From Methanocalculus chunghsingensis (lineage in GTDB: Archaea > Halobacteriota > Methanomicrobia > Methanomicrobiales > Methanocorpusculaceae), in the NCBI RefSeq assembly GCF_018132105.1, contig NZ_JWHL01000003.1, positions 159,124-223,123 of the forward strand: 64,000 nucleotides of DNA. Direction: 5' to 3'. The notes under the pieces were generated by a model, which searched no databases, had not been told where the DNA came from, and saw only the letters and a program-made list of their open reading frames with translations. A program made the position numbers and the translations under genes. Shown here piece after piece: positions 26,286 through 35,802 of the stretch. The first letter of the stretch is position 1; each line of letters opens with the position of its first letter.

Positions 26286-26779
26286 TGGCGATGCGTGTCT
26301 GGAAATTTGGCAACGATATCGATACGGATGCAATCATACCGGGTCGTTTTCTGACAATCTATGATGAAAAAGAGCTTGCATCATATGCGTTTGAGGGAAC
26401 CCGCGATGAATTTTCAAAGGAGGCAGATGATGGGGATATCATCGTCGGCGGACGGAACTTTGGCTGCGGATCATCCCGCGAGCATGCCCCGCTTGCTATC
26501 CGTGGTGCCGGGGTCCGGGTGATCGTCGCAGAGTCGTTTGCAAGGATATTTTATCGAAACGCTATCAATACCGGACTTCTTCCTCTTGTTTGTGAAGATG
26601 CCGGGGCTATTAAAGATGGCGCAGAACTGATTGTACATACGGATGAAGGATACATTGAGTCGGCCGGGAAGCGATACCCGATCGATCCTGTTCCGGAATT
26701 CCTTCTTGAAATTATTCAGGCGGGGGGCCTCGTTGCCTATGCACGGGCGCACCCGGAGGTGAAGACATGCACAGAGTAG
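26285..26779 (+). CDS. leuD: 3-isopropylmalate dehydratase-type small subunit
   Basis: This 164-residue small subunit (swivel domain) completes the aconitase-like enzyme. It has DTDAIIPGRFLTIYD, GGRNFGCGSSREHAP and AESFARIFYRNAINTG. The residue after the loop's Phe-Leu is Thr; in characterised methanogen homoaconitases this position is Arg (YLR), so isopropylmalate is the more likely substrate. The ATG at 26285 overlaps the leuC stop; a second ATG two codons later is possible. The 3' end overlaps leuB by 13 nt. Confidence 0.9.
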   Translation: MAMRVWKFGNDIDTDAIIPGRFLTIYDEKELASYAFEGTRDEFSKEADDGDIIVGGRNFGCGSSREHAPLAIRGAGVRVIVAESFARIFYRNAINTGLLPLVCEDAGAIKDGAELIVHTDEGYIESAGKRYPIDPVPEFLLEIIQAGGLVAYARAHPEVKTCTE

Positions 26780-27885
26780 CACGTATAGATGGAGATGGAA
26801 TCGGGCCTGAGATCATTGATGCAGGAGTAACAGTACTGGATGCCGCAGGGGAACGGTTCAACTTTGATATCGACTGGGTCAATTTTGATATTGGATCGGA
26901 GCGGTATCTCAGGACCGGGGAACTTCTGACTGAGGAAGATATCACCGGTCTTGAAACCTGTGATTCGATCTATTTTGGTGCATTAGGTGATGATCGTGTC
27001 AAACCTGGAATTATTGAGAAGGGTATCCTTCTTGCCCTCCGGTTCCATTTTGACCAGTATATCAACCTCCGTCCGATCAAGCTTCTGGATGGCGTCACAA
27101 CACCTCTTGCCAACAAGAAGCCGGAGGATATTGATTTCCTTGTTGTCAGGGAGAATACTGAGGACTTCTATGTCGGCATCGGATCACGGTTTACGGGATC
27201 TGAGAAGACGAGCCTTGAGGTGATCCGCAACCTCTACTCGATCAAGTTCGGCATCGATGTTGAGAGTGATGCGACGGAGGTCGCCTATCAGATTGGCCTT
27301 ATTACCCGGGAGGGTGCGGAACGGGTCATCAATTATGCCTTTGACCGGGCCCAGGAGAGGGATAAGAGCTGCACGTCGGTGGATAAGGCCAATGTCCTAT
27401 CCGATATCTACGGTCTCTGGCGTGAGGTCTTCACCTCGGTTGCGGGCAGATATCCTGATGTCAAAACCGATTTCACCTTCGTTGATGCGGTGACGATGTG
27501 GTTTGTGAAGAATCCTGAATGGTTCGATGTTGTCGTCACGCCGAATATGTTTGGAGATATCATCACTGACCTTGGAGCGATGATCCAGGGCGGTCTTGGT
27601 CTCGCACCCGGTGGAAACATCAATCCTGATGGAATCTCAATGTTTGAACCGATTCATGGCTCTGCTCCGAAGTACAAAGGGATGAATATTGCCAATCCGC
27701 TTGCGACGATCTGGGCTGGCGCACTCCTGCTTGAGAATATCGGGGAGAAAGAAGCTGCTGATGCCGTCCTCAAAGGAATCGAATCATCGATTCTTGCCGG
27801 CCATGTCACAAAAGATATGGGTGGAAGCCAGTCGACGAGCAGTGTCGGCGACTGGATTGCAAAACAGATCAGAACCGGCGCATAA
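26767..27885 (+). CDS. leuB: isopropylmalate dehydrogenase-family decarboxylating dehydrogenase
   Basis: This 372-residue NAD-dependent beta-decarboxylating dehydrogenase belongs to the IPMDH/ICDH family. Key sites are [10 protein letters not shown], the substrate arginines in [10 protein letters not shown], the metal-binding Asp motif [12 protein letters not shown] and [12 protein letters not shown]. The next step after isomerisation is oxidative decarboxylation, which suits either leucine synthesis or the homoisocitrate step of coenzyme B synthesis (AksF). The position after leuCD supports leucine. The length is slightly above the usual 330-360. The 3' end overlaps the convergent PEGA gene by 17 nt. 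Confidence 0.87.
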   Translation: MHRVARIDGDGIGPEIIDAGVTVLDAAGERFNFDIDWVNFDIGSERYLRTGELLTEEDITGLETCDSIYFGALGDDRVKPGIIEKGILLALRFHFDQYINLRPIKLLDGVTTPLANKKPEDIDFLVVRENTEDFYVGIGSRFTGSEKTSLEVIRNLYSIKFGIDVESDATEVAYQIGLITREGAERVINYAFDRAQERDKSCTSVDKANVLSDIYGLWREVFTSVAGRYPDVKTDFTFVDAVTMWFVKNPEWFDVVVTPNMFGDIITDLGAMIQGGLGLAPGGNINPDGISMFEPIHGSAPKYKGMNIANPLATIWAGALLLENIGEKEAADAVLKGIESSILAGHVTKDMGGSQSTSSVGDWIAKQIRTGA

Positions 27886-28549
27886 ATCCTGCTGTCAGAG
27901 AGGCTGCGATGATCCCTGCGATGATGATCGCAGGGGTCGGCGCACTCTGCTCCGGTGGTGTCGGAAGAGGTGATACCCGCATATCAGGAGTCGGGACTGG
28001 TGCGGCAGGTACCGGAGTGGTGAGTGGTGTGAGTTCTATTACCACACCGGTCGTCTGCCCTGAGGTAACGATAGCGTACTCCTGATAACTGTAATATCCC
28101 TCTTTTTCTATCGTTATCAGGTGGAGGCCGAGGTCTGTCTGTGCAATAATGAGGCTTCCTTTTTCATCTGCCACTCCGGCATAGTTCTGATTCTGCAACA
28201 CTACTGCTTCCGGGTGCGTGGTGATGACGATGTTCCCGGTATTTCGGAAAAGAGTTCCCATAGGTACAAGTGTTGGTTCAAGCCGGGCGGTTGAACCCGG
28301 TATTATGTAGGCGACCCCGTCCCAGTTCTGGTAATTTGGCTTTTTCAGGGAGATCCTGGTCAATCCAGGCCTGAGATCGCTGATCGTAATGGGTGTATAG
28401 CCACGAAACTGGTTCGTGATATAGACCTCGACGTTGTCAGGGTCTGAGATGATCTCAATCGATCCCGTATCTGCTGCATGGGCGGGTGAGATAAAGAGGA
28501 GGAGAGAGACCAGAACTGCCGCGATCAGGATGGACGTATTGATGTGCAT
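27869..28549 (-). CDS. PEGA-domain surface protein
   Basis: This 226-residue exported protein has a signal peptide (residues 1-25, ending AHAA), a PEGA domain with YITNQFRGYTPITISDLRPG, a second similar beta-rich repeat, a threonine/proline-rich stalk (about 175-205) and a C-terminal hydrophobic helix followed by RRF. PEGA domains are common in S-layer-associated proteins of methanogens. The C-terminal helix with a basic end suggests membrane anchoring. It is convergent with leuB. Confidence 0.8.
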   Translation of the reverse strand: MHINTSILIAAVLVSLLLFISPAHAADTGSIEIISDPDNVEVYITNQFRGYTPITISDLRPGLTRISLKKPNYQNWDGVAYIIPGSTARLEPTLVPMGTLFRNTGNIVITTHPEAVVLQNQNYAGVADEKGSLIIAQTDLGLHLITIEKEGYYSYQEYAIVTSGQTTGVVIELTPLTTPVPAAPVPTPDMRVSPLPTPPEQSAPTPAIIIAGIIAASLTAGFMRRF

Positions 28550-28570
28550 ACGTTCTGTAATGGTATTGAT

Positions 28571-30193
28571 CTAAATAATGCTTCGTTGGGAAGGATAGGT
28601 GATGGTGATCCTGTCCTTCGTCTCTCTGATGCTGCCTCCTGTCAGTAAGAATGCCTGGATGAAGTACCGGATCGTCTGTTCATCGAGAACCGGGCGATCC
28701 GGTGTACAGGTTATGGTCACCTGGCTGCGATCAGGTGAGGTGATGGCGATCTCCATACCGTCGCACCCGGATGCCGCCGTCTCCTCAATGAGCCTCTGCA
28801 TCGCCCTTCTGAACCGTCTTTTGTCCATCACGACATCAAGGGATGCTTCCTCCGATTGTATGGTGAGATAGCCCTGTTGTACAACACGGATCGTTCCCAT
28901 CTCGCGGATCATCGCCGCCAGAAACTCCTCCCCCGATTCGGCTGCAAGGAGGTTTCCGGGATCTCTCTCTCCTGTGAAGGAACGCATCACTTCTGCGTAG
29001 ATAGCGTTTGGATTGCATGTGGAGAGGGTAGCAACCGGCTGGTATCCACGAAAGACGGTCATGTAATCATTGATGAGGCTTGTCAGATGCTCAAGGAGAA
29101 TGGGATCGATGATCGTTCCGAGGTTTCCCCGATCGACCATCCGGTTCAGCTTGCCTGCGATCTGAGCTGCTTTCTGGGCAAGCTGGATATCCCTGTGTTC
29201 GCCCTTTCTATATGCCTCCGAGAAGTCATGGTACCGGGTGAGGAGATCATCGATTGCTGATATCTCGATGATTCGATCGATCCTGTCTGCTTCATCCTCC
29301 TCCTCGAGCTCCTCAAGCATATGGGAGATGAAGGTGATCCGTCCTGAGATGATGGTCAGGGTTTTGTCCATCTCCGCCATCAGATCATTGCCGAAGGTTG
29401 CGGTGGTGCGTGCCCATTCAGGGGTGATCGTGGCGATATTATCGATTTTTTCGACATCATCCACGATCCTTGCGATACTGGTCATTGCTGAAGATGCAGG
29501 GATGGGATCTCCATGGCCGGAGAGGCAGGAGGTGATCCCTTCATTTTTTATCAGCCTCATCAAACCATGAAGTGACGAAATACAGTCATTTTTTGACCAG
29601 CCAACGGAACCTGCCACACCCGGCGCCCCGATGAAGAGCGTATCTCCGATGAAGAGGTTGTTGCCGAGACGGTAGCATATACTGTCAGGGCTATGTCCCG
29701 GGGTATGGTAGGCGAGGATCGACATCTCATCGGTAAACGAGATCTCCTCTTCCTTCAGGCCGCATCCTGCCGTATCTCCCTCTTCAAGGAAGAGGGGCAT
29801 GCCGATGGTGCAGGGATGCATCTCCCGTCCCAGGAGTGCTGCCTGGCTGATGCCCGTGTCGCCGGTCCGGAGGACCTCGGCACCGGATATATGCGTACAT
29901 ACCCTGTCTGCATATCCCCTCAGCTCATCGTTATGGAGGAGGGAGAAGGAGTGATCAATATGGGTGTGTGTCAGAAGAATTCTCTCCAGCATACATCCCT
30001 CTTCCTTCTTCCCTCTGATGACGGAGAGGATCTCGTCTGTCTGGGTTGCCAGGCCACCAGGGTCAAGGAGGATACACTCTGTGTCTGATGCGAGTAGAAA
30101 AGAATTTGATGAGACTGTATCGATCTTCCGGATAATAGGATAGATGGATATATTGTCACATCCGGGAATCCTGTTCCAGCGGTGTGACTCCAT
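28571..30193 (-). CDS. MBL-fold hydrolase fused to a degenerate kinase-like C-terminal region
   Basis: This 540-residue protein has two parts. Residues 1-250 are a metallo-beta-lactamase fold with THTHIDH at about 75-81, HTPGHSPDS and SGHGDP, so a two-metal hydrolase or glyoxalase-like site is intact. Residues about 260-540 are helical, then end in a region (DKRRFRRAMQRLIEETAAS, ITITYPS) that has the outline of a histidine-kinase ATPase domain but lacks the G boxes. It starts 1 nt after the stop of a STAS-domain gene, so the two are coupled. I infer a signalling role; the C-terminal assignment is tentative. Confidence 0.7.
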   Translation of the reverse strand: MESHRWNRIPGCDNISIYPIIRKIDTVSSNSFLLASDTECILLDPGGLATQTDEILSVIRGKKEEGCMLERILLTHTHIDHSFSLLHNDELRGYADRVCTHISGAEVLRTGDTGISQAALLGREMHPCTIGMPLFLEEGDTAGCGLKEEEISFTDEMSILAYHTPGHSPDSICYRLGNNLFIGDTLFIGAPGVAGSVGWSKNDCISSLHGLMRLIKNEGITSCLSGHGDPIPASSAMTSIARIVDDVEKIDNIATITPEWARTTATFGNDLMAEMDKTLTIISGRITFISHMLEELEEEDEADRIDRIIEISAIDDLLTRYHDFSEAYRKGEHRDIQLAQKAAQIAGKLNRMVDRGNLGTIIDPILLEHLTSLINDYMTVFRGYQPVATLSTCNPNAIYAEVMRSFTGERDPGNLLAAESGEEFLAAMIREMGTIRVVQQGYLTIQSEEASLDVVMDKRRFRRAMQRLIEETAASGCDGMEIAITSPDRSQVTITCTPDRPVLDEQTIRYFIQAFLLTGGSIRETKDRITITYPSQRSII

Positions 30194-30194
30194 A

Positions 30195-30533
30195 CTATCC
30201 CCGGAGATGGGCTACAGCCGCATCGATGGAGGGGTGGATGGAAAAGATGGATGAAAAGCCGGTCAGCCTGAAGATCTTCTCCACATCCGGGCGGAGTGAG
30301 CAGAGGATGATATGTCGCCCCTCCTTTGCTATCTCTTTTTCGATTGTGAGCAGGACGCGAAGGCCACCGCTGCTGATGTACTTCAGTTCACTCCCATCGA
30401 TGATAACCGGCCCCTCCTCACTCTGAGCATATCCCCGGAGTGTCTCTTCAGCATCCGGGGCGGTTGAAGAGTCGATTCTGCCCGATATTTTGATGATTTG
30501 GATATTTTCTATCTCTGTTGTAGTAATTTCCAT
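30195..30533 (-). CDS. STAS-domain anti-anti-sigma-factor-like protein
   Basis: This 112-residue protein is a SpoIIAA-like STAS domain: it has IIKISGRIDSSTAPDAEETL at the N-terminus (shown in part) and the phosphorylatable serine motif YISSGGLRVLL at residues 52-62. In bacteria such proteins bind sigma-factor antagonists; archaea lack those sigma factors, so the partner here must be different. An AGGAGAG site precedes the ATG at 30533. The neighbour downstream is the MBL fusion protein, whose degenerate ATPase-like end could be its partner. Confidence 0.85.
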   Translation of the reverse strand: MEITTTEIENIQIIKISGRIDSSTAPDAEETLRGYAQSEEGPVIIDGSELKYISSGGLRVLLTIEKEIAKEGRHIILCSLRPDVEKIFRLTGFSSIFSIHPSIDAAVAHLRG

Positions 30534-30569
30534 CTCTGCTCTCCTGATAGTATCTCTTGTGCTCTGAAA

Positions 30570-33500
30570 CTAAAAAAAAATATCATCGTCGGTGAGCATC
30601 TCCGGCATGCTGAGGCTGCCTGCTTTTCTCTTTCCCTCTCGTTTCTCCTCAAGTACTCTCTGCAAAAGACAGAGGAGATCACGGCCTCTGTATGGTTTTG
30701 GAAGGACCGCCGAGAATCCATACTCCTGATATGAGGACATAACAGGATCATCGGAATATCCTGAGGAGACAACTGCACAGATATCCGGAAATTCTTTTTT
30801 AAGTATCTCTATGGTCTCTTTCCCTCCCATTCCACCGGGAATCGTGAGATCCATGATCACTGCATCATATACCTGACCATTTCCGGTGGAATCCCGATAC
30901 AGCTGTACCGCCTCATTACCGTCACGGGCGGTGATGACCGTATAGCCTTGTTTCGTCAGAATTGTTTCTGTAATATCAAGGATCGCTTCATCATCATCCA
31001 TCACAAGAATCAATCCACCCGATGTATCTTCATCAATATATTCGCATGTATTTGAGGGCACAACTTTTTTAGAGGCAGGAAGGGAGATTGTGAAGGTTGT
31101 TCCGACGCCTACTTCAGAATCAACCGTTATTGTTCCTCCATGCCGTTGAATGATTGAGAGGCATGATGCCAGACCAAGACCGTTGCCAACCTTCTTTGTG
31201 GTGAAGTAGGGATCAAAGATCTTCGTAAGGTTCTCCTGGCTGATCCCTGTTCCCTGATCTGTTATGGTGATGAGTATGCTGTCACTCCCGTCCGAAGATG
31301 AGAAATCTTCAGAAAAGGTTTTATTCATTGCTCGAATGGTTATAACGCCTCCTTTCTCCATTGCCTGATTTGCATTGATAACAAGGTTACTGATCACCTG
31401 AGAGATCTGGCCGCAATCAACATCGACGGACCAGAGATCCTGATCGATCTGAATCTCCGGTCTGGCTCCTGTCCCCCTCAGCACAAAATCTGCTGTCTCT
31501 CTGATAAGCTCAGAGATATCTGCTGTTTCCTTCACCGGGGCGCCGCCTTTTGCGAATGTGATCAACTGCCGTGTCATATCACGTGCCCGGAGCGTCGCCT
31601 CCTCGGCACGCTCAATCCGCTCGGATGCAGGTGCATCATCCGGCAGCCCCATTCGGGCAATCATCAGGTTTCCGGTGATGGCGGTGAGGATATTATTAAA
31701 ATCATGTGCGATTCCCCCAGCGAGAAGCCCGATCGACTCCAGCTTCTCCATCCGGATCGACTCCTCTTCATACCGCTTTCGATCGGTAATATCACTGATA
31801 ACAATCACACTTCCGGTTGCTCTGCCATTCTGATTCCGAATTGGTGAAGCAGAGATCTCTATTGGCCTTCCAGGTGTACCGGACTCTTCCAGGTATACCC
31901 CTTTGGATACCTTGATTGGTTTATTCTCATCCATTGCTCTTCTGGCAAGGAGATCAGCTGATATAACCGCCGCATCCCCTGATAGAACAAAAACAGTACT
32001 GATGAAGGATCCGACAATCTCTTCTTCCGGTCGTCTGATGAGATCGGTAGCTGGCTTATTTACGAGGAGTATTGTTCCATTATTGTCAATTGTGATGACT
32101 GCATCGGTAATTGAGGATAATGTGACGGCGAGACGTTCTTTAAGGACTCCTTCAGCTTTCTCAGCTGTTCTGCGGAGATCTATTTCAGTGAGGAGGTGGT
32201 CATTCATTTTTGAAAGTTCCGCGGTCCGTTCTGTTACAAGCTCTTCAAGGTGGTTCTTATACCTCTGTAATTCCAGTTCAGCTCTCCTCTTCTCAGTGAT
32301 ATCGCGGGCAATTCCAAAGAGTCCGATTACCTTCCCTTCGATGAATCGAGGCTGGATATGGATGTCGATAACGCATTCCTCTCCATTGAGATTTACAATA
32401 GTTGTCTCAAAAGAATGGCTGTACTCCCCTTGCTGCATCCCGTATATTTCCCCGGATGAATGATTATCCCTGAGTGCATTTCCCCCTATGAGAGACTGAA
32501 GAGATAGGCCGATGATCTCTTCTTTGGAGTATCCGGTTAATATTTCTGTCATACGATTGGCACTTGTGATGATACCCTTCCTGTCTGTAGTGAAGAAGAT
32601 ATCATGAGCGTCATTAAAGAGTTGACGAAAGCGTTCTTCACTCTGTCGTAACATACTCTGTGACATCTCGAGAGAATCAAGCATTCTGTTGACCGATCCA
32701 GCAACCTGAGCAATTTCATCCTCTCCATCAAAGTCTATCCTCGTATTGAGAGAATCTTTCTCGTGTATTGAAGTAATCTTTGCATTCAGAAGGCTCAGGC
32801 GGGAGAGTACGGTCTTCTCCATAATTCCCATTGTGACTGCGCCGCAGAGTATCCCAAGGAGGATCAATGAGAGGAGTGAGTACTGGATAGCGGCCTGACC
32901 ATTCTTGAATATATCCCGTGGCATTTCAGCCTTCAGCAGGAGTGCCGGGTTTCCGTTAATATCCGGAATGAGGGTATATCCGGCTACCACATCCTCACTC
33001 AACGGCCTGACCAGTCTCATACCTGTCTCCGAGAGATCCCTTTGGACTTCCCGAATATCCGATGGAATGTAGGGATCATGGTTTTCGTAGGCTGAGATTA
33101 TGAGTTCTGTCTGTTGCGAGAGGGTATTCATCAGCCCGGTATCGAGGTACCGTCCAACAAGAATATGGCCATTGGCATCTTCTCCGGAATATCGTGTCGC
33201 CTTGCGTGATGCGATCAGCATCGGGCCTGATTCGAGGACGATAATGCCATTATATCCATTCAGATCCTGCTCCGTTATCTGGTTAAGGAGACTTCGTGGT
33301 GTTGGCATCACATGGCCATAGTCGAGATTGATATATTTATGATTTAATATGTCGCCTTCTGTATTAACAAAAAGGATAATATTAATATTCGATCCCGTAA
33401 ATTTCTCATCGGGAAATGCTGATTGGAAATAGCCATAATCTCTTGTCTCCATGAATGTATTTGTCTCCTCAGCACTCGCCCAGGAGAAAGCGATAGCCTC

Positions 33501-33779
33501 CAGTTTCCTTACCTCTCCATGTATGGCGTTCTCTGCACGCTCAATATTTTGAATGGTGGCATCTGATTCAAGGGTGGTGAACCCTTCCATGACGATAATC
33601 TGTGAAGAGATGAAGAGGAGGACTGTCATCGCAAGAAAGGAGACTCCCGTGGATAGGAGCGTCCTCATCCGTAGTGAGGATGGCAGGAGTCGATTGAGAC
33701 CATTCTGCATTTTGCCGAATTCTAAACTGAGGCTCTTTGAGAAAGGAGTTCTTTTACTATTAGCCGTCTGGTGAACCAT
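30570..33779 (-). CDS. CHASE4-HAMP-PAS hybrid sensor histidine kinase with receiver
   Basis: This 1069-residue membrane kinase has a transmembrane helix at about 40-62, an extracytoplasmic CHASE4-type sensor (about 70-295), a second helix at 298-318, HAMP (about 320-375), PAS domains at about 385-500 and 550-670, a HisKA domain with the phospho-acceptor His692 in GGIAHDFNN, an ATPase domain (NANQAMEKGG, DQGTGISQ, GNGLGLA) and a C-terminal receiver with Asp977. It is a complete phosphorelay protein. The last codons contain a run of T, and the STAS gene starts 36 nt downstream, so they may be co-transcribed. The divergent PstS-like gene may share its control region. Confidence 0.9.
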   Translation of the reverse strand: MVHQTANSKRTPFSKSLSLEFGKMQNGLNRLLPSSLRMRTLLSTGVSFLAMTVLLFISSQIIVMEGFTTLESDATIQNIERAENAIHGEVRKLEAIAFSWASAEETNTFMETRDYGYFQSAFPDEKFTGSNINIILFVNTEGDILNHKYINLDYGHVMPTPRSLLNQITEQDLNGYNGIIVLESGPMLIASRKATRYSGEDANGHILVGRYLDTGLMNTLSQQTELIISAYENHDPYIPSDIREVQRDLSETGMRLVRPLSEDVVAGYTLIPDINGNPALLLKAEMPRDIFKNGQAAIQYSLLSLILLGILCGAVTMGIMEKTVLSRLSLLNAKITSIHEKDSLNTRIDFDGEDEIAQVAGSVNRMLDSLEMSQSMLRQSEERFRQLFNDAHDIFFTTDRKGIITSANRMTEILTGYSKEEIIGLSLQSLIGGNALRDNHSSGEIYGMQQGEYSHSFETTIVNLNGEECVIDIHIQPRFIEGKVIGLFGIARDITEKRRAELELQRYKNHLEELVTERTAELSKMNDHLLTEIDLRRTAEKAEGVLKERLAVTLSSITDAVITIDNNGTILLVNKPATDLIRRPEEEIVGSFISTVFVLSGDAAVISADLLARRAMDENKPIKVSKGVYLEESGTPGRPIEISASPIRNQNGRATGSVIVISDITDRKRYEEESIRMEKLESIGLLAGGIAHDFNNILTAITGNLMIARMGLPDDAPASERIERAEEATLRARDMTRQLITFAKGGAPVKETADISELIRETADFVLRGTGARPEIQIDQDLWSVDVDCGQISQVISNLVINANQAMEKGGVITIRAMNKTFSEDFSSSDGSDSILITITDQGTGISQENLTKIFDPYFTTKKVGNGLGLASCLSIIQRHGGTITVDSEVGVGTTFTISLPASKKVVPSNTCEYIDEDTSGGLILVMDDDEAILDITETILTKQGYTVITARDGNEAVQLYRDSTGNGQVYDAVIMDLTIPGGMGGKETIEILKKEFPDICAVVSSGYSDDPVMSSYQEYGFSAVLPKPYRGRDLLCLLQRVLEEKREGKRKAGSLSMPEMLTDDDIFF

Positions 33780-33878
33780 TATCCATATTTCCGGTTAAAA
33801 ATGCTTCAATTTTCGTTATAGGATGTATACATGCATACGAGATCTCTCTCCTCTCTATACTGCTCTATCTGCTATAGC

Positions 33879-33910
33879 TCCCTCTGATATGAGCGTATTC
33901 TCATGAGGGA
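33879..33910. repeat. bulged inverted repeat in the divergent control region
   Basis: The arms TCCCTC (33879-33884) and GAGGGA (33905-33910) pair, and inside them ATGAG and CTCAT pair around a CGTATT loop, with an unpaired TGAT on the left side. It lies between the hybrid kinase (leftward) and the PstS-like gene (rightward) and could be an operator or a leader hairpin. Two unpaired parts make chance possible. Confidence 0.4.
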
Positions 33911-33980
33911 GAAGATATGCTATCTTAATTGAATGGTATCTGTTGACCAGGAATCTGGTTACATGAGGGGGGATGATGTA

Positions 33981-34997
33981 ATGGTCTTTCGGGGTGGCAA
34001 TGGGGTATGGATAGTCATCATGGTTGCACTGCTGGCCGGTGCTTGTATAATTTTTGCAGGTTTTCTCCTCTGGTTGAATCAGGATGATGATATACCGTCA
34101 TCATCTCTTCAGGATGGCAGGGGGAGATTGCCAATCGTCATTGCAGGATCGACGACCGTGCAACCTGTCTCCGAAATTCTTGCCTCAGTATACATGAGAT
34201 CGCACCAGAATCATCAGATTATCGTTGAAGGGGGAGGATCAGGGGCAGGTATTCGAAGGGCAGGAACCGGAGAGATTGAGATCGGTGCGACATCACGCTC
34301 TGTTAAGGACGAAGAGTTTCTCCTCTATCCCGATCTCCGTGTTCATCAGATTGGAGGATCCGGCATTGTCGTCATTGCCAGCCTTGACTATCCGGGTTCT
34401 ATGATCACCTTCGAAGACCTTCTCCTCCTCTATAACGATCAGGATGATCATATCTCGAATATGGGCAATATACGAAATATCAGGGTTGTTGTCCAGAGAA
34501 AGGATCATTCAGGAACAGAAGAGGTATTTGCAGAATGGCTCTTTCCAGGGTCCAAGGATGTGGACTCGGCCTTATATGCCCATGACACAAGCGCTTCCGG
34601 CCCTGTCATCCAGATGGCTATGGATGGAAACGCCGGGGTTCTGAGGGTTGTGAAAGAGCATATCGGAGCCATAGGTTTTGTTGACTTTGGCTATGCCGAA
34701 CATGATCCCGGGGTGAAGATTCTCAGGATCGTTGATAAGGGAAGTCAGGAGGCAGTACCCCGTGATCTCTCTCTGGTTCGGAAGGCTATCCTCAATGAAT
34801 TTCGCTCTGGCGAGATGAGAGATGAAACCCTGAGGTACGTCCCTGGGTTGACACGTCCTCTTGCATATGTGACTGAACAAAATCCTGACGATGAGGTCAT
34901 GGCATTCATAGATTTTGCCAGATCCTCTGATGCCAGGCGGTATTTTAATGAAATAGGCTACTTCTCCATGAATGAGATTGATGAACTGGTGATGTAA
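33981..34997 (+). CDS. PstS-like phosphate-binding protein, membrane-anchored
   Basis: This protein of about 338 residues has an N-terminal hydrophobic anchor (about residues 10-35) and a PstS-type periplasmic-binding fold. The family's phosphate-binding loops are visible: IAGSTTVQPVSE, GGGSGAGIRRAG and GATSRSVKDEE. The ATG at 33981 has GGGGGATGA before it; upstream in-frame ATGs at 33933 and 33963 lack one. It lacks the usual PstCAB partners, and the next gene is a receiver protein 0 nt away, so it may act as a sensor input rather than in transport. Confidence 0.8.
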   Translation: MVFRGGNGVWIVIMVALLAGACIIFAGFLLWLNQDDDIPSSSLQDGRGRLPIVIAGSTTVQPVSEILASVYMRSHQNHQIIVEGGGSGAGIRRAGTGEIEIGATSRSVKDEEFLLYPDLRVHQIGGSGIVVIASLDYPGSMITFEDLLLLYNDQDDHISNMGNIRNIRVVVQRKDHSGTEEVFAEWLFPGSKDVDSALYAHDTSASGPVIQMAMDGNAGVLRVVKEHIGAIGFVDFGYAEHDPGVKILRIVDKGSQEAVPRDLSLVRKAILNEFRSGEMRDETLRYVPGLTRPLAYVTEQNPDDEVMAFIDFARSSDARRYFNEIGYFSMNEIDELVM

Positions 34998-35798
34998 ATG
35001 ACAGGTGACAAAACAAACATACTGGTCGTTGAAGATGATCCGCTGATCACAGAAGTGCTCAGTATCATGCTTGTGAAACATGGCTATTCAATCTGCGGCA
35101 CTGCCCGAAGCGGAGAGGAGGCGATAATGCAGGTGGTTGAGAAGCATCCGGATCTCGTCCTGATGGATATCGGGCTTGATGGCGAGTGTGATGGTATCGC
35201 CGCTGCTATGTATATCTTCCAGTTCTTTTCGATACCTGTTATCTTCAGCACCGGTCATTCAGGGGGTGATTTCATTCAACGGGCCAAACATGCCCAGCCA
35301 TTTGGGTACCTCACAAAGCCCTTCAGTGACTGTGAGCTTTATAGTACAATTGAGATTGCCCTGAACTCCTTTGAAATGCTCTCAGACCGTATTGGTCTGA
35401 AGAAGCGCCGTCTCAGGGAACTTCTTCATCTTGATGAAGGTATCATCTTCCTCGATACGAATGGTCGGTGCCTCTTCATCAATCCTTATACGGAACATTT
35501 AATTCATCTCTCTCACAGGGAGGTATTCTATCGGCATATTCATGACGTACTCGATTATGAACCGTCTGTTTCACGCGCCCGGATCCCGCCCCTCTGGGAT
35601 CTCATCAGGGAGAGTATTGCTATTGGAACAAGCCACGATATTCTCGTATGCAGTTCTGGTGGGCGGAAGCGCCCGGTTCATCTCACCGTTAAGGCACGAA
35701 GAAATTCGCGGGGGGTTCATGTGGGGTATATCCTGAGGATGGAGGAGAGGATCAGGACCGGGTACCCGATAGCAAAGAAAGCAGTTACTCACGAATGA
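34998..35798 (+). CDS. response regulator with receiver and PAS-like domain
   Basis: This 266-residue protein begins with a REC domain (NILVVEDDPLITEV; phospho-acceptor Asp57 in VLMDIGL; conserved Lys in YLTKPFSD). From about residue 140 it continues with a PAS-like domain (LLHLDEGIIFLDTNGRCLFINP). There is no DNA-binding or kinase domain, so output is through protein contact. The ATG immediately follows the stop of the PstS-like gene. It may receive phosphate from the hybrid kinase encoded divergently. Confidence 0.87.
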   Translation: MTGDKTNILVVEDDPLITEVLSIMLVKHGYSICGTARSGEEAIMQVVEKHPDLVLMDIGLDGECDGIAAAMYIFQFFSIPVIFSTGHSGGDFIQRAKHAQPFGYLTKPFSDCELYSTIEIALNSFEMLSDRIGLKKRRLRELLHLDEGIIFLDTNGRCLFINPYTEHLIHLSHREVFYRHIHDVLDYEPSVSRARIPPLWDLIRESIAIGTSHDILVCSSGGRKRPVHLTVKARRNSRGVHVGYILRMEERIRTGYPIAKKAVTHE

Positions 35799-35802
35799 TA
35801 AT

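Noticed and set aside
31903..32463. 186-residue plus-strand open frame
   Set aside because: Antisense to the PAS domains of the hybrid kinase; Ser/Arg-rich shadow composition.
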